Both the position numbers and the translations under genes were made by a program. DNA of 32,931 nucleotides, from assembly GCA_002390485.1 (NCBI GenBank), contig DGPO01000071.1:1-32931 (forward strand). The letters are read 5' to 3'. Shown piece by piece: positions 7,713 to 15,730 of the stretch. How positions within the stretch are numbered: the first letter of the stretch is position 1; each line of letters starts with the position of its first letter. Under the pieces are notes generated by a model that made no database searches, had not been told where the DNA came from, and saw only the letters and a list, made by a program, of their open reading frames with translations. The stretch is from Halieaceae bacterium UBA4438 (GTDB lineage: Bacteria > Pseudomonadota > Gammaproteobacteria > Pseudomonadales > Halieaceae).

Positions 7713-8957
7713 ATGGATAACCGTAGAGTGGTGATTACAGGTGTGGGTGCGGTCACCGCACTGGGACTTGATACCAATAGCACGTGGCATGGCGTTACTA
7801 ATGGCGAGAATGGCGTTCGGGCAATTGATCACTTTGATGCGAGCGCTTTCGCGACCCGATTCAGCGCAAGTCTTAATGGCTTCACCACGGATGGATACCT
7901 TGCGTCGCGTGACGCCAAACGCATGGATTCATTTATTCAGTACGGGATGGTTGCCGGTATTCAGGCGATGCGCGATTCAGGCTTAGAAATTACTGAGCAG
8001 AACCAAGACCGAGTCGGCTGTAATGTCGGCGCGGGCATAGGTGGCATAGGCTTGATTGAAAAGATGTCGTTGACGCTTGATCAGTCAGGACCTAGGAAGA
8101 TTTCCCCGTTCTTTGTTCCCGGTTCTATTATCAATATGGTGGCAGGTAACTTATCGATCGAATTTAACCTCCGTGGTCCCAACTTGGCGATGGTTACAGC
8201 CTGTACGACCGGCACTCACAGTATTGGGTTGGGGGCACGACTCATTGCCGCAGGCGACGCAGATGCAATGCTGGTGGGTGGTGCTGAGATGGGTACGACG
8301 CCCGTTGGGCTCGGCGGATTTGCTGCAGCACGAGCGCTATCCACGCGAAACGAGGAACCCCATAAAGCCTCTCGGCCTTGGGATAAAGACCGCGATGGAT
8401 TTGTGTTGGGCGATGGAGCAGGTGTAATGCTCATCGAGTCGCTGGACAGCGCCATGGCGCGGGGCGCAAATATTTACGCGGAGGTTGTTGGTTTTGGCAT
8501 GAGTGGCGACGCTTACCACATGACATCACCTCCCGAGGACGGGCGTGGCGCTGCGCTATCAATGCAAAATGCGCTGCTTAATGCGGGCATGAACCCCCAT
8601 GAGGTCGACTACATCAATGCGCACGGTACGTCGACATTGGCGGGGGACCTTGCCGAGACTCTGGCCATAAAAAGTGTCTATGGCGATCACGCCAAAGACC
8701 TGGCGGTGAGCTCGACAAAATCCATGATCGGTCACTTATTAGGTGCGGCGGGCGCGGTAGAGGCAATTTTTTCCGTACTAGCAATAAGAGACAGGGTCGC
8801 CCCCCCGACTATAAATCTAGAAAATCCTCAGGAAGGTTGTGATCTCAATTACGTCGCTGGGGTCGCTCAAGAGCGGGATATTAATGTGACCATGTCAAAC
8901 TCTTTTGGCTTTGGTGGCACCAATGGAACCCTCGTATTCAAGCGTTTCACTGAGTAA
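7713..8957 (+). CDS. fabF: 3-oxoacyl-ACP synthase II
   Basis: FabF condenses malonyl-ACP with a growing acyl-ACP. The 414-residue thiolase-fold enzyme has the nucleophile C164 in VTACTTGTHS and the two active-site histidines H304 (NAHGTST) and H341 (IGHLLGAAG), the Cys-His-His triad of condensing enzymes. It ends in the glycine-rich NSFGFGGTN segment. GGGGGT lies upstream of the ATG. It follows acpP as usual, but behind a terminator and its own promoter. mltG starts 8 bases after the stop. The pabC gene that often sits here is missing. Confidence 0.96.
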   Translation: MDNRRVVITGVGAVTALGLDTNSTWHGVTNGENGVRAIDHFDASAFATRFSASLNGFTTDGYLASRDAKRMDSFIQYGMVAGIQAMRDSGLEITEQNQDRVGCNVGAGIGGIGLIEKMSLTLDQSGPRKISPFFVPGSIINMVAGNLSIEFNLRGPNLAMVTACTTGTHSIGLGARLIAAGDADAMLVGGAEMGTTPVGLGGFAAARALSTRNEEPHKASRPWDKDRDGFVLGDGAGVMLIESLDSAMARGANIYAEVVGFGMSGDAYHMTSPPEDGRGAALSMQNALLNAGMNPHEVDYINAHGTSTLAGDLAETLAIKSVYGDHAKDLAVSSTKSMIGHLLGAAGAVEAIFSVLAIRDRVAPPTINLENPQEGCDLNYVAGVAQERDINVTMSNSFGFGGTNGTLVFKRFTE

Positions 8958-8965
8958 GTCGGCAG

Positions 8966-9991
8966 GTGCGAAAGTGGCTGCTCGCTGGATTGGGACTGCT
9001 CCTTATGGTCGGTGTTTCGACACTGATCTATGGCGTATCGGCCGAGCTCGATCGTGATCTGAGCATTACTGAGAAAAGCTATCGGTTTAAAGTTAATGAG
9101 GGCGATGGGCTTATTCGTGTGGTTAATGCCTTTGAAAGCCAAGGACTCATTCGCTCTGCGGACTGGGTGAGATTGGCCCTGCAGTTTGAGGTTCATTCAC
9201 TCGTGGTGAAACCCGGGGATTATCAAATTGAGCCTGGTGAGTCGATAAGACAGTTGCTTAAGCGGATGGACGCCGGCGATGTGGTGGTGTACCCCGTCAC
9301 AATTCCCGAGGGGGTCACGCTTGACTGGATGTTGGCGCGTTTGTGGGACCACCCGCAGCTTGCACGGGTGCTTGAAGGGCCTCGCGATGAACGAATACTG
9401 TCTCTGATCACGCCCTATAGCGCGCCAGAGGGCCTGTTTTTACCTGAGACGTATCTCGTTCAAGCCGGAGACACCGACCTTAGTGTTTTGGAAAGGGCAC
9501 GAAACGCGATGCGAGAAACGTTGTCGCGAGCATGGCTCAATCGAGCTGAGAATCTGCCGTTTAATAACGCCTACGAGGCCTTGATACTTGCCTCGATTAT
9601 TGAAAAAGAAACAGGAGTCGCGCGTGAGCGCCCTGATATTGCCGGTGTTTTTACCCGACGCCTTCAGCGCGGAATGCGTCTGCAGACTGATCCGACGATC
9701 ATTTACGGACTGGGCGATGATTTTGATGGCAATTTAAAGAGACGCCACTTAAGAGACGACAAAAATCCCTACAACACCTATCGCATCTCAGGCTTACCAC
9801 CGACACCGATCGCTTTGCCGGGAGAAGCCGCCATCAGTGCCGCGCTAAACCCCTCGCCAGGGAGCGTTCTGTACTTTGTCGCTAAGGGCGACGGTAGCCA
9901 CGTATTTAGCGAAACATTGAGCGAGCACGAAAAAAATGTGCGACGCTATCAACTCCAACGAAAAAAAGACTATCGGTCGAGCCCGCGGTAA
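8966..9991 (+). CDS. mltG: Endolytic murein transglycosylase MltG
   Basis: MltG (YceG) cleaves nascent glycan strands within the chain and is thought to set their length. The 341-residue protein has one N-terminal membrane segment (about 4-25), a LysM-like region (about 38-105) and the YceG catalytic domain with E213 in ASIIEKETG, equivalent to E. coli E218. LQTDPTIIYGLG and NPYNTYRISGLPPTPI are family signatures. The start is GTG, 8 bases after the fabF stop. Its TAA overlaps the tmk ATG by one base (TAATG), which implies coupled translation. Confidence 0.94.
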   Translation: MRKWLLAGLGLLLMVGVSTLIYGVSAELDRDLSITEKSYRFKVNEGDGLIRVVNAFESQGLIRSADWVRLALQFEVHSLVVKPGDYQIEPGESIRQLLKRMDAGDVVVYPVTIPEGVTLDWMLARLWDHPQLARVLEGPRDERILSLITPYSAPEGLFLPETYLVQAGDTDLSVLERARNAMRETLSRAWLNRAENLPFNNAYEALILASIIEKETGVARERPDIAGVFTRRLQRGMRLQTDPTIIYGLGDDFDGNLKRRHLRDDKNPYNTYRISGLPPTPIALPGEAAISAALNPSPGSVLYFVAKGDGSHVFSETLSEHEKNVRRYQLQRKKDYRSSPR

Positions 9992-10632
9992 TGGCAAAGC
10001 AAAATACATCAGCAAAGTTTATTACGCTTGAGGGCGGCGAGGGCGCAGGAAAGTCCACGAGCCGTGATTTCATAGAAAGGCTACTCAAACAGCATCAGAT
10101 TCCATTCATCACGAGCCGAGAACCGGGAGGCACTGCGATCGGGGAGCAGTTACGCACGCTTTTGCTGACTAAAGTCGAGACGCCACCGGTCCCCAGTGCG
10201 GAGTTGCTCATGATGTTTGCAGCAAGAGCTCAGCACCTTCATGAGGTAATTGAGCCGGCACTCGCCAGGGGCGTCTGGGTGCTGTGTGATCGATTTACGG
10301 ATGCAACCTATGCCTATCAAGGCTATGGAAGAGGTTATGACCTCGAAGCGATTGGGACGCTTGAGCGCCTCGTGCAGCAGGGACGTCAACCCGATCTCAC
10401 ATTGTTATTCGATATTGATCCACGAGTGGGGATTGAACGTGCTCGACAGCGGGCTGAGTTAGACCGATTTGAGGAAGAGGCGCTGAGTTTCTTTGAGCGA
10501 GTGAGAAACGGTTATCTGCAGAGAGCGGCAATGGAATCTCGGTTCGCCGTTATTGACGCGGCTCGGAGTGTAGAGGACGTGCAAGCCACGCTTACAGAAA
10601 CACTCCGACCTATTATCGAGGGATCGATGTGA
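9991..10632 (+). CDS. tmk: Thymidylate kinase
   Basis: Tmk phosphorylates dTMP to dTDP in dTTP synthesis. The 213-residue protein has the P-loop GGEGAGKST (15-23), the DR-x motif SREPGG and the DRFTDATYAYQGYGR segment that binds the nucleotide base. The ATG overlaps the mltG stop by one base, and the TGA overlaps the GTG of holB by four (GTGA). The mltG-tmk-holB order is conserved in gammaproteobacteria and ties nucleotide supply to replication genes. Confidence 0.96.
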   Translation: MAKQNTSAKFITLEGGEGAGKSTSRDFIERLLKQHQIPFITSREPGGTAIGEQLRTLLLTKVETPPVPSAELLMMFAARAQHLHEVIEPALARGVWVLCDRFTDATYAYQGYGRGYDLEAIGTLERLVQQGRQPDLTLLFDIDPRVGIERARQRAELDRFEEEALSFFERVRNGYLQRAAMESRFAVIDAARSVEDVQATLTETLRPIIEGSM

Positions 10633-11591
10633 CCGAAGTTAGATTCCCCGATTTCGAGGCGATTGTTGATGAGGTGGGTGCGCTCTATCGTCAGGGAAGG
10701 CTTCCGCACGCAGTGTTGTTAACCAGTGACTCTGGTTTGGGCCTTGAAGGTACTGCACAAATGATGGCGACCCGTCTGCTCTGTGATGTTTCTGTCGACG
10801 GGAGTTGCGGAGTTTGCAATGCGTGCCAGTTACTGGCGGCCGGAACACACGGGGACTATCGCTGGTTAGCAACCCTAGAGGGCAAGGCCAGCATTGGGAT
10901 TGACCAAATTAGGGTGGCGAGTGATTTTATCGCCAAGACAGCTTCTTACGGCTCCCTCAAAGTACTCGTGGTTGCGCAAGCGGATCGCATGACAAACGGC
11001 GCTGCAAATGCACTCCTAAAGACCTTGGAAGAGCCCTCAGGTAACAGCGTCATCTTTATGCTGGCGCGGCGTCCATGGCTCTTGCCGCCAACCATTCGGT
11101 CGCGATGTCAGTCTTGGAAAATGCCAAGACTGAGTCGCACCACTTGTATGAGTTATGTGCAAGAGCACGGGATCGCCATTACATCTGAGGTGGAACAGAA
11201 TCCACGGCTACTAGAGCGTGCAGTGGTGACGCATGCGAGCGGGAAAGGTGACTCAGTTGCTGAACTTTGCGGTCTTGTGAATGCTGTTCTAGACGGATCG
11301 ATGGGCAGTCATGATATGGCGCTTGGTTTACAGAAGTTTGAATTGATGGAGGCGGTTGACGCGACAGTAACAGCGATCGAAGATCGTTTGTTGTCGCAAG
11401 ACACGGATAAAGCGTCAATGATGGCGACACTTTCTGCGCACCGCGCAGTGGCGACGATTCTTCAGAGATTGCGTGCTGGCGCGGTTCCCGCAAAGGAAAC
11501 AGCGTGCTATGAAATTGCAGCGCTAATAGAAAACGCAAGCAACAACCAGTTCTCGGAACTTGAACGTGGCTTGCGTGTTCTCGGCAGTTAA
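10629..11591 (+). CDS. holB: DNA polymerase III subunit delta prime
   Basis: This is a 320-residue clamp-loader subunit. The family zinc module is present as C52-x7-C60-x2-C63-x2-C66. The region where ATPase subunits have a Walker A reads SDSGLGLEGT, lacking GKT, as expected for delta prime, which does not bind ATP. The LLKTLEEPSGNSVIFML segment and the SRC motif (TIRSRCQSW) are conserved. The start is GTG, overlapping the tmk stop by four bases. The C-terminal third is poorly conserved, which is normal in this family. Confidence 0.93.
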   Translation: MTEVRFPDFEAIVDEVGALYRQGRLPHAVLLTSDSGLGLEGTAQMMATRLLCDVSVDGSCGVCNACQLLAAGTHGDYRWLATLEGKASIGIDQIRVASDFIAKTASYGSLKVLVVAQADRMTNGAANALLKTLEEPSGNSVIFMLARRPWLLPPTIRSRCQSWKMPRLSRTTCMSYVQEHGIAITSEVEQNPRLLERAVVTHASGKGDSVAELCGLVNAVLDGSMGSHDMALGLQKFELMEAVDATVTAIEDRLLSQDTDKASMMATLSAHRAVATILQRLRAGAVPAKETACYEIAALIENASNNQFSELERGLRVLGS

Positions 11592-11650
11592 GCGTAGCCG
11601 CTAAGCACGATGTTCTTGGCATTGACCCTGGGGAGCGATAGGCTATTTCG

Positions 11651-11995
11651 ATGAGTGACGAAACGAAACAAGGAATTCTGTCTCTAACGATCAAGGATCG
11701 TACAGTCTTGTATGCTGCTTATATGCCGTTTCTCAGAAATGGCGGCCTGTTTATCCCCACCAACAAACGGTTTGCGTTAGGTGAAGAAGTATTCGTCTTG
11801 CTCGCACTGATGGATGAGGCGGAGAAAATACCCATCAACGGAACCGTTGTTTGGGTGACCCCAAAGGGCGCGCAAGGTAACCGACAGGCCGGTATTGGCG
11901 TGCAGTTCTCTGAGGCAGACTTTGCTGCGGCCACAAAAATCGAAGAGCATTTGGGGACTGGTCTGGTCTCTGACAGGCCCACGCACACCATGTGA
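11651..11995 (+). CDS. pilZ: PilZ-domain protein, type IV pilus biogenesis
   Basis: This 114-residue single-domain protein resembles the founding PilZ, which acts in type IV pilus assembly rather than as a cyclic-di-GMP receptor. The N-terminal RxxxR ligand motif of c-di-GMP-binding PilZ domains is not seen. NGGLFIPTNKRFALGEEVFVLL and AGIGVQFSE are family segments. The tmk-holB-pilZ order is that of Pseudomonas. It lies 59 bases after holB and probably ends the fabF operon, although no clear terminator follows. The 146 bases up to tRNA-Leu show no confident feature. Confidence 0.9.
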   Translation: MSDETKQGILSLTIKDRTVLYAAYMPFLRNGGLFIPTNKRFALGEEVFVLLALMDEAEKIPINGTVVWVTPKGAQGNRQAGIGVQFSEADFAAATKIEEHLGTGLVSDRPTHTM

Positions 11996-12141
11996 CGCGA
12001 AGAAGAACGGCAATATCCCGGCGCTATTGTCTTCGAAAGACCTGTTTTGACGGCCTCGCATTGAATCACTTCATCTTATGTGACAACATCCGCGCCCTTA
12101 GTTTAAGAACCACCGACGCACTCGTAAGAGTGTTCGTTTAT

Positions 12142-12226
<85 letters not shown>

Positions 12227-12243
12227 CATCCTTTTATTATTTT

Positions 12244-12265
12244 ATGCCCCAAGCTGGGGCATTTT
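12244..12265 (+). terminator. Hairpin terminator after tRNA-Leu
   Basis: ATGCCCCA and TGGGGCAT form a perfect 8-bp stem with a 3-base loop, and TTTT overlaps and follows the right arm. It is short on U residues but correctly placed 17 bases after the tRNA CCA end. It may be leaky, letting some transcription into tig, whose ATG is 24 bases further on. Confidence 0.6.
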
Positions 12266-12289
12266 AGGCGTCAGATTTAGGAGACGAGA

Positions 12290-13618
12290 ATGCGTGTCTC
12301 GGTAGAAACAACATCGGGTTTAGAGCGAAAATTGACCGTGGCAGTTCCTTCAGACGAGGTTGACTCGGCTGTTGATAAGAAACTGGCCGAGTCGGCGAAG
12401 AATGTTCGTTTACCAGGCTTTCGTCCTGGCAAGGTCCCTATGAGCGTAATGAAACAGCGCTTTGGGCCAGGCGTTCGTCAAGAAGTGCTAGGTGATGTGA
12501 TTAATCGCTCCTTCCAGGAAGCAGTGGTGGGAGAGAATTTGCGCCCAGCAGGTCAGCCAAGTATTGAAGCAAAGAGCTTTGAAAGCGGTAAGGACGTCGA
12601 GTACATCGCAACGTTTGAAATATACCCCACAGTAGCGTTGAACGATGTCAAAGGGTTCGAGGTGACTAAGCTGACCTGTGAGATCGGCCAGACCGACGTC
12701 GATGAGATTATTGCGGTTTTTCAGAAGCAACAGGGTAAGTTGGTCGAGGTTGACCGTGCCGCGGAAGAGGGCGATACCCTCACGATTGATTTTGAAGGAT
12801 TTAAAGACGGCGAAGCGTTTGACGGTGGGTCAGGCACAGACACCGCATTGGAGCTTGGGTCGGGTCGGATGATTCCAGGATTTGAGGACGGATTGGTCGG
12901 CGCGTCTGCGGGCGACGAGCGCACGCTTAACTTGACCTTCCCAGAGGACTACCACTCAGACGAGCTTAAAGGCGCGGCCGTCGAATTTAAGGTCAGTGTT
13001 AAGGGTGTTCAGGCACAAGAATTGGCGGCGCTTGATGCTGAATTATTCGCGTCCTACGGGGTCGAGGGTGATGATGTCGAGGGCTTCCGCGCTGAGGTGC
13101 AAAAGAATATGGAGCGAGAGCTCAAGAGTGCGATTGACGCACACGTCAAGCAACAAGTGATGGACGCAATTGTAGAGGCACATCCGGCGCTCGAAATCCC
13201 GCAAAGTCTCATCTCGCAGGAAACCGACGCGCTTCGCAGTCAGATGTTTCAACAATTTGGCGGCGGTGTAAGTCCAGATATGGACTTAAAGAGTATTCTC
13301 CCTGACGAAATGTTCGCCGAGCGCGCCGAAACGCGCGTCAGATTAGGACTGCTCGTCAGTGAAATGGTCCAAGATTTAGGTGTTCGAGCGGAACCCAATA
13401 AAGTTAGAGAACTCATCGAAGACATTGCGTCGACCTATCAGGATCCCGAAGAGGTCATTAACTGGTACTACGAAGACAACAACCAGTTAATGGGCATTGA
13501 ATCGCGGGTGCTTGAAGACGCGGTGGTGGAAAAGTTGTTGGACCAAGCGTCGGTTGTCGACGAAGTGACTGACTACCAAGACGCGCTGCAACGTACGCGC
13601 GCGGCGACGCAGCAATAA
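12290..13618 (+). CDS. tig: Trigger factor, ribosome-associated chaperone
   Basis: Trigger factor binds nascent chains at the ribosome exit. The 442-residue protein has the ribosome-docking signature GFRPGKVP at 43-50, an FKBP-type prolyl isomerase domain at about 150-240 and the helical chaperone arms to the C-terminus. GGAG lies 9 bases before the ATG. tig-clpP-clpX-lon is a widely conserved order, with clpP 31 bases downstream. The length is close to the E. coli protein (432). Confidence 0.97.
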   Translation: MRVSVETTSGLERKLTVAVPSDEVDSAVDKKLAESAKNVRLPGFRPGKVPMSVMKQRFGPGVRQEVLGDVINRSFQEAVVGENLRPAGQPSIEAKSFESGKDVEYIATFEIYPTVALNDVKGFEVTKLTCEIGQTDVDEIIAVFQKQQGKLVEVDRAAEEGDTLTIDFEGFKDGEAFDGGSGTDTALELGSGRMIPGFEDGLVGASAGDERTLNLTFPEDYHSDELKGAAVEFKVSVKGVQAQELAALDAELFASYGVEGDDVEGFRAEVQKNMERELKSAIDAHVKQQVMDAIVEAHPALEIPQSLISQETDALRSQMFQQFGGGVSPDMDLKSILPDEMFAERAETRVRLGLLVSEMVQDLGVRAEPNKVRELIEDIASTYQDPEEVINWYYEDNNQLMGIESRVLEDAVVEKLLDQASVVDEVTDYQDALQRTRAATQQ

Positions 13619-13649
13619 GGCAAAATTTAGGGTAACAAGGAGACGATTG

Positions 13650-14267
13650 ATGGCGCATGGTTTTGAAGTGGGTAATGAGCAGGGCTTAGGCCTGGTACCT
13701 ATGGTGATTGAGCAGACGTCACGTGGAGAACGCTCATTTGACATCTACTCTCGCCTGCTAAAAGAGCGTGTCATTTTCATTGTTGGGCCCATTGAAGATC
13801 AAATGGCCAATCTGGTGGTGGCACAGTTGCTGTTTCTTGAGTCTGAAAACCCAGACAAAGATATTCACCTCTATATTAATAGCCCCGGCGGATCTGTCAC
13901 CGCAGGTTTGTCGATTTACGACACCATGCAATTTATAAAACCTGATGTGAGTACTATGTGCGTTGGTCAGGCCGCATCCATGGGCGCGTTTTTACTCAGC
14001 GGCGGCACCAAAGGAAAGCGACTGATCCTCCCAAACGCCAGGACGATGATCCATCAGCCCAGCGGCGGTGCACAGGGTCAAGCGACTGACATTGAGATAC
14101 AAGCCAAGGAAATTCTCTTCTTGCGAGAGCGTTTAAACCGCATGTTGGCCGAGCACACAGGGCAAACGATGGAAGTCATTGAACGCGACACAGAGCGCGA
14201 TCGTTTTATGAGTGCCGAGCAAAGTGTTGAATACGGTCTTGTCGATCAGGTTCTTACTGCACGGTAA
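13650..14267 (+). CDS. clpP: ATP-dependent Clp protease proteolytic subunit
   Basis: ClpP forms the double-heptamer serine protease chamber fed by ClpX or ClpA. The catalytic triad is S110 (GQAASMGAF), H135 (MIHQPSGG) and D184 (TERDRFM). A longer reading from TTG at 13647 is possible. I chose the ATG at 13650 because AAGGAG (13637-13642) is then 7 bases away, giving a 205-residue protein that begins [20 protein letters not shown]. The N-terminus probably contains a short propeptide. It is followed by clpX after 99 bases. Confidence 0.97.
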   Translation: MAHGFEVGNEQGLGLVPMVIEQTSRGERSFDIYSRLLKERVIFIVGPIEDQMANLVVAQLLFLESENPDKDIHLYINSPGGSVTAGLSIYDTMQFIKPDVSTMCVGQAASMGAFLLSGGTKGKRLILPNARTMIHQPSGGAQGQATDIEIQAKEILFLRERLNRMLAEHTGQTMEVIERDTERDRFMSAEQSVEYGLVDQVLTAR

Positions 14268-14366
14268 AGGCATTTTCGCAAAACGAGATCTGGCGCCTTG
14301 CATTAGGCGTAGAAACCTATCATCGTTGCATAAAACGCGCGAAAACGGACTAAAGGGCCATAACGA

Positions 14367-15647
14367 ATGACCGGCGACAGCACCAACGAAGACAACGGAA
14401 AGCTGCTTTATTGCTCGTTTTGTGGCAAAAGTCAGAACGAGGTCCGCAAACTGATCGCGGGTCCTTCGGTGTTCATTTGCGACGAGTGTGTGGATCTCTG
14501 TAACGATATTATCCGCGAAGAAATTCAAGAAACTGCGTCTCCAGAGTCCTCCGAAAAACTGCCTGTCCCACACGAGATCAATCAAATACTCGACGAATAC
14601 GTTATCGGACAGGCGCGTGCGAAACGCGTTCTCTCCGTGGCGGTGTACAACCACTACAAGCGTCTGCGAACGGGCGAGGGCAAGTCGACTGACGTGGAGC
14701 TTGGCAAGTCTAATATCTTGCTGGTCGGTCCAACAGGGTCAGGAAAAACACTGCTAGCGGAAACACTCGCACGACTGCTTGACGTCCCATTCACGATTGC
14801 CGACGCCACCACATTGACTGAAGCCGGTTACGTGGGGGAAGACGTTGAAAATATCATTCAGAAATTACTGCAGAAATGCGACTACGACGTTGAGAAGGCC
14901 CAGATGGGCATCGTTTATATTGACGAAATCGATAAGATCTCACGCAAGTCGGACAACCCATCGATCACCCGAGACGTGTCGGGCGAGGGTGTGCAGCAAG
15001 CATTACTCAAGCTCATTGAGGGTACTGTTGCTTCGGTGCCACCTCAGGGTGGGCGCAAGCATCCGCAGCAGGAGTTTTTACAGGTCGATACAAGCAACAT
15101 TCTGTTTATCTGTGGCGGCGCGTTTGCGGGACTCGATAAAGTTATTCAAAACCGCTCAGAGAAGGGGGGGATTGGTTTCTCCGCTGAAGTGACGGGACGA
15201 GCAGATAAGAAAGAGTTTGCGGAGAGCCTCAATGACTTGGAACCAGAGGACCTAGTTCAGTACGGTCTTATTCCTGAGTTTGTGGGTCGACTGCCGATGA
15301 TCGCGACACTCGAAGAGTTAGACGTGGCGGCGTTGATGCAGATCCTGACTGAGCCGAAAAACTCACTGACGAAGCAGTATCGTAAAATGTTCGATATGGA
15401 AGGCGTCGAAATAGACTTCCGTGAGGACGGCTTGCGTGCAGTCGCTGGCAAGGCTATGGAGCGAAAGACGGGCGCGCGAGGACTTCGATCGATTCTTGAA
15501 AATGTGCTGCTCGAGTCGATGTACAACATTCCGTCACAGGCGGGTGTTGCGAAAATCGTAGTCGATGAATCCGTCATCAACGGGGACTCTGAACCGCTGT
15601 TGGTGTACGAGACACAAGACGAGTCAATGGCGGCCCAAGACGCCTAA
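14367..15647 (+). CDS. clpX: Clp protease ATP-binding subunit ClpX
   Basis: ClpX is the hexameric AAA+ unfoldase that selects substrates for ClpP. The 426-residue protein has the N-terminal C4 zinc-binding domain (C16, C19, C38, C41), Walker A GPTGSGKT (121-128), pore loop GYVG (154-157), Walker B VYIDEIDK (D186, E187) and the sensor-2 region [12 protein letters not shown]. The IGF-type ClpP-docking loop reads IGF within [10 protein letters not shown]. No strong Shine-Dalgarno sequence is visible. The 99-base gap after clpP contains only a weak hairpin, so cotranscription with clpP is likely. Confidence 0.97.
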   Translation: MTGDSTNEDNGKLLYCSFCGKSQNEVRKLIAGPSVFICDECVDLCNDIIREEIQETASPESSEKLPVPHEINQILDEYVIGQARAKRVLSVAVYNHYKRLRTGEGKSTDVELGKSNILLVGPTGSGKTLLAETLARLLDVPFTIADATTLTEAGYVGEDVENIIQKLLQKCDYDVEKAQMGIVYIDEIDKISRKSDNPSITRDVSGEGVQQALLKLIEGTVASVPPQGGRKHPQQEFLQVDTSNILFICGGAFAGLDKVIQNRSEKGGIGFSAEVTGRADKKEFAESLNDLEPEDLVQYGLIPEFVGRLPMIATLEELDVAALMQILTEPKNSLTKQYRKMFDMEGVEIDFREDGLRAVAGKAMERKTGARGLRSILENVLLESMYNIPSQAGVAKIVVDESVINGDSEPLLVYETQDESMAAQDA

Positions 15648-15677
15648 ATCGGCGGTCGAAACTTCTGTAAAAAAGGG

Positions 15678-15705
15678 CTTGAGATTACTAAACAAGTCCC
15701 CATCT
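15678..15705 (+). promoter_or_regulatory. Heat-shock (sigma-32) promoter of lon
   Basis: CTTGAGA (15678-15684), a 13-bp spacer and CCCCATCT (15698-15705) match the RpoH consensus CTTGAAA-N13/14-CCCCATnT at all but one of the defined positions. It predicts a start near 15711 and a leader of about 20 nt to the chosen lon ATG at 15731. Lon is a classic heat-shock gene, so the context agrees. Confidence 0.85.
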
Positions 15706-15730
15706 CTTTATTGAACCCATGGAGATGACT

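Noticed and set aside
11179..11694. 171-residue minus-strand open frame across the holB end and the pilZ start
   Set aside because: It overlaps two convincing genes and has no domain or ribosome binding signal.
12041..12141. Promoter for tRNA-Leu from TTGACG at 12047 or TTGAAT at 12061
   Set aside because: Neither has an acceptable -10 at 16-18 bp, so no promoter is called.
14133..14654. 173-residue minus-strand open frame over the clpP-clpX junction
   Set aside because: It is antisense to conserved coding sequence on both sides, with no recognisable protein features.
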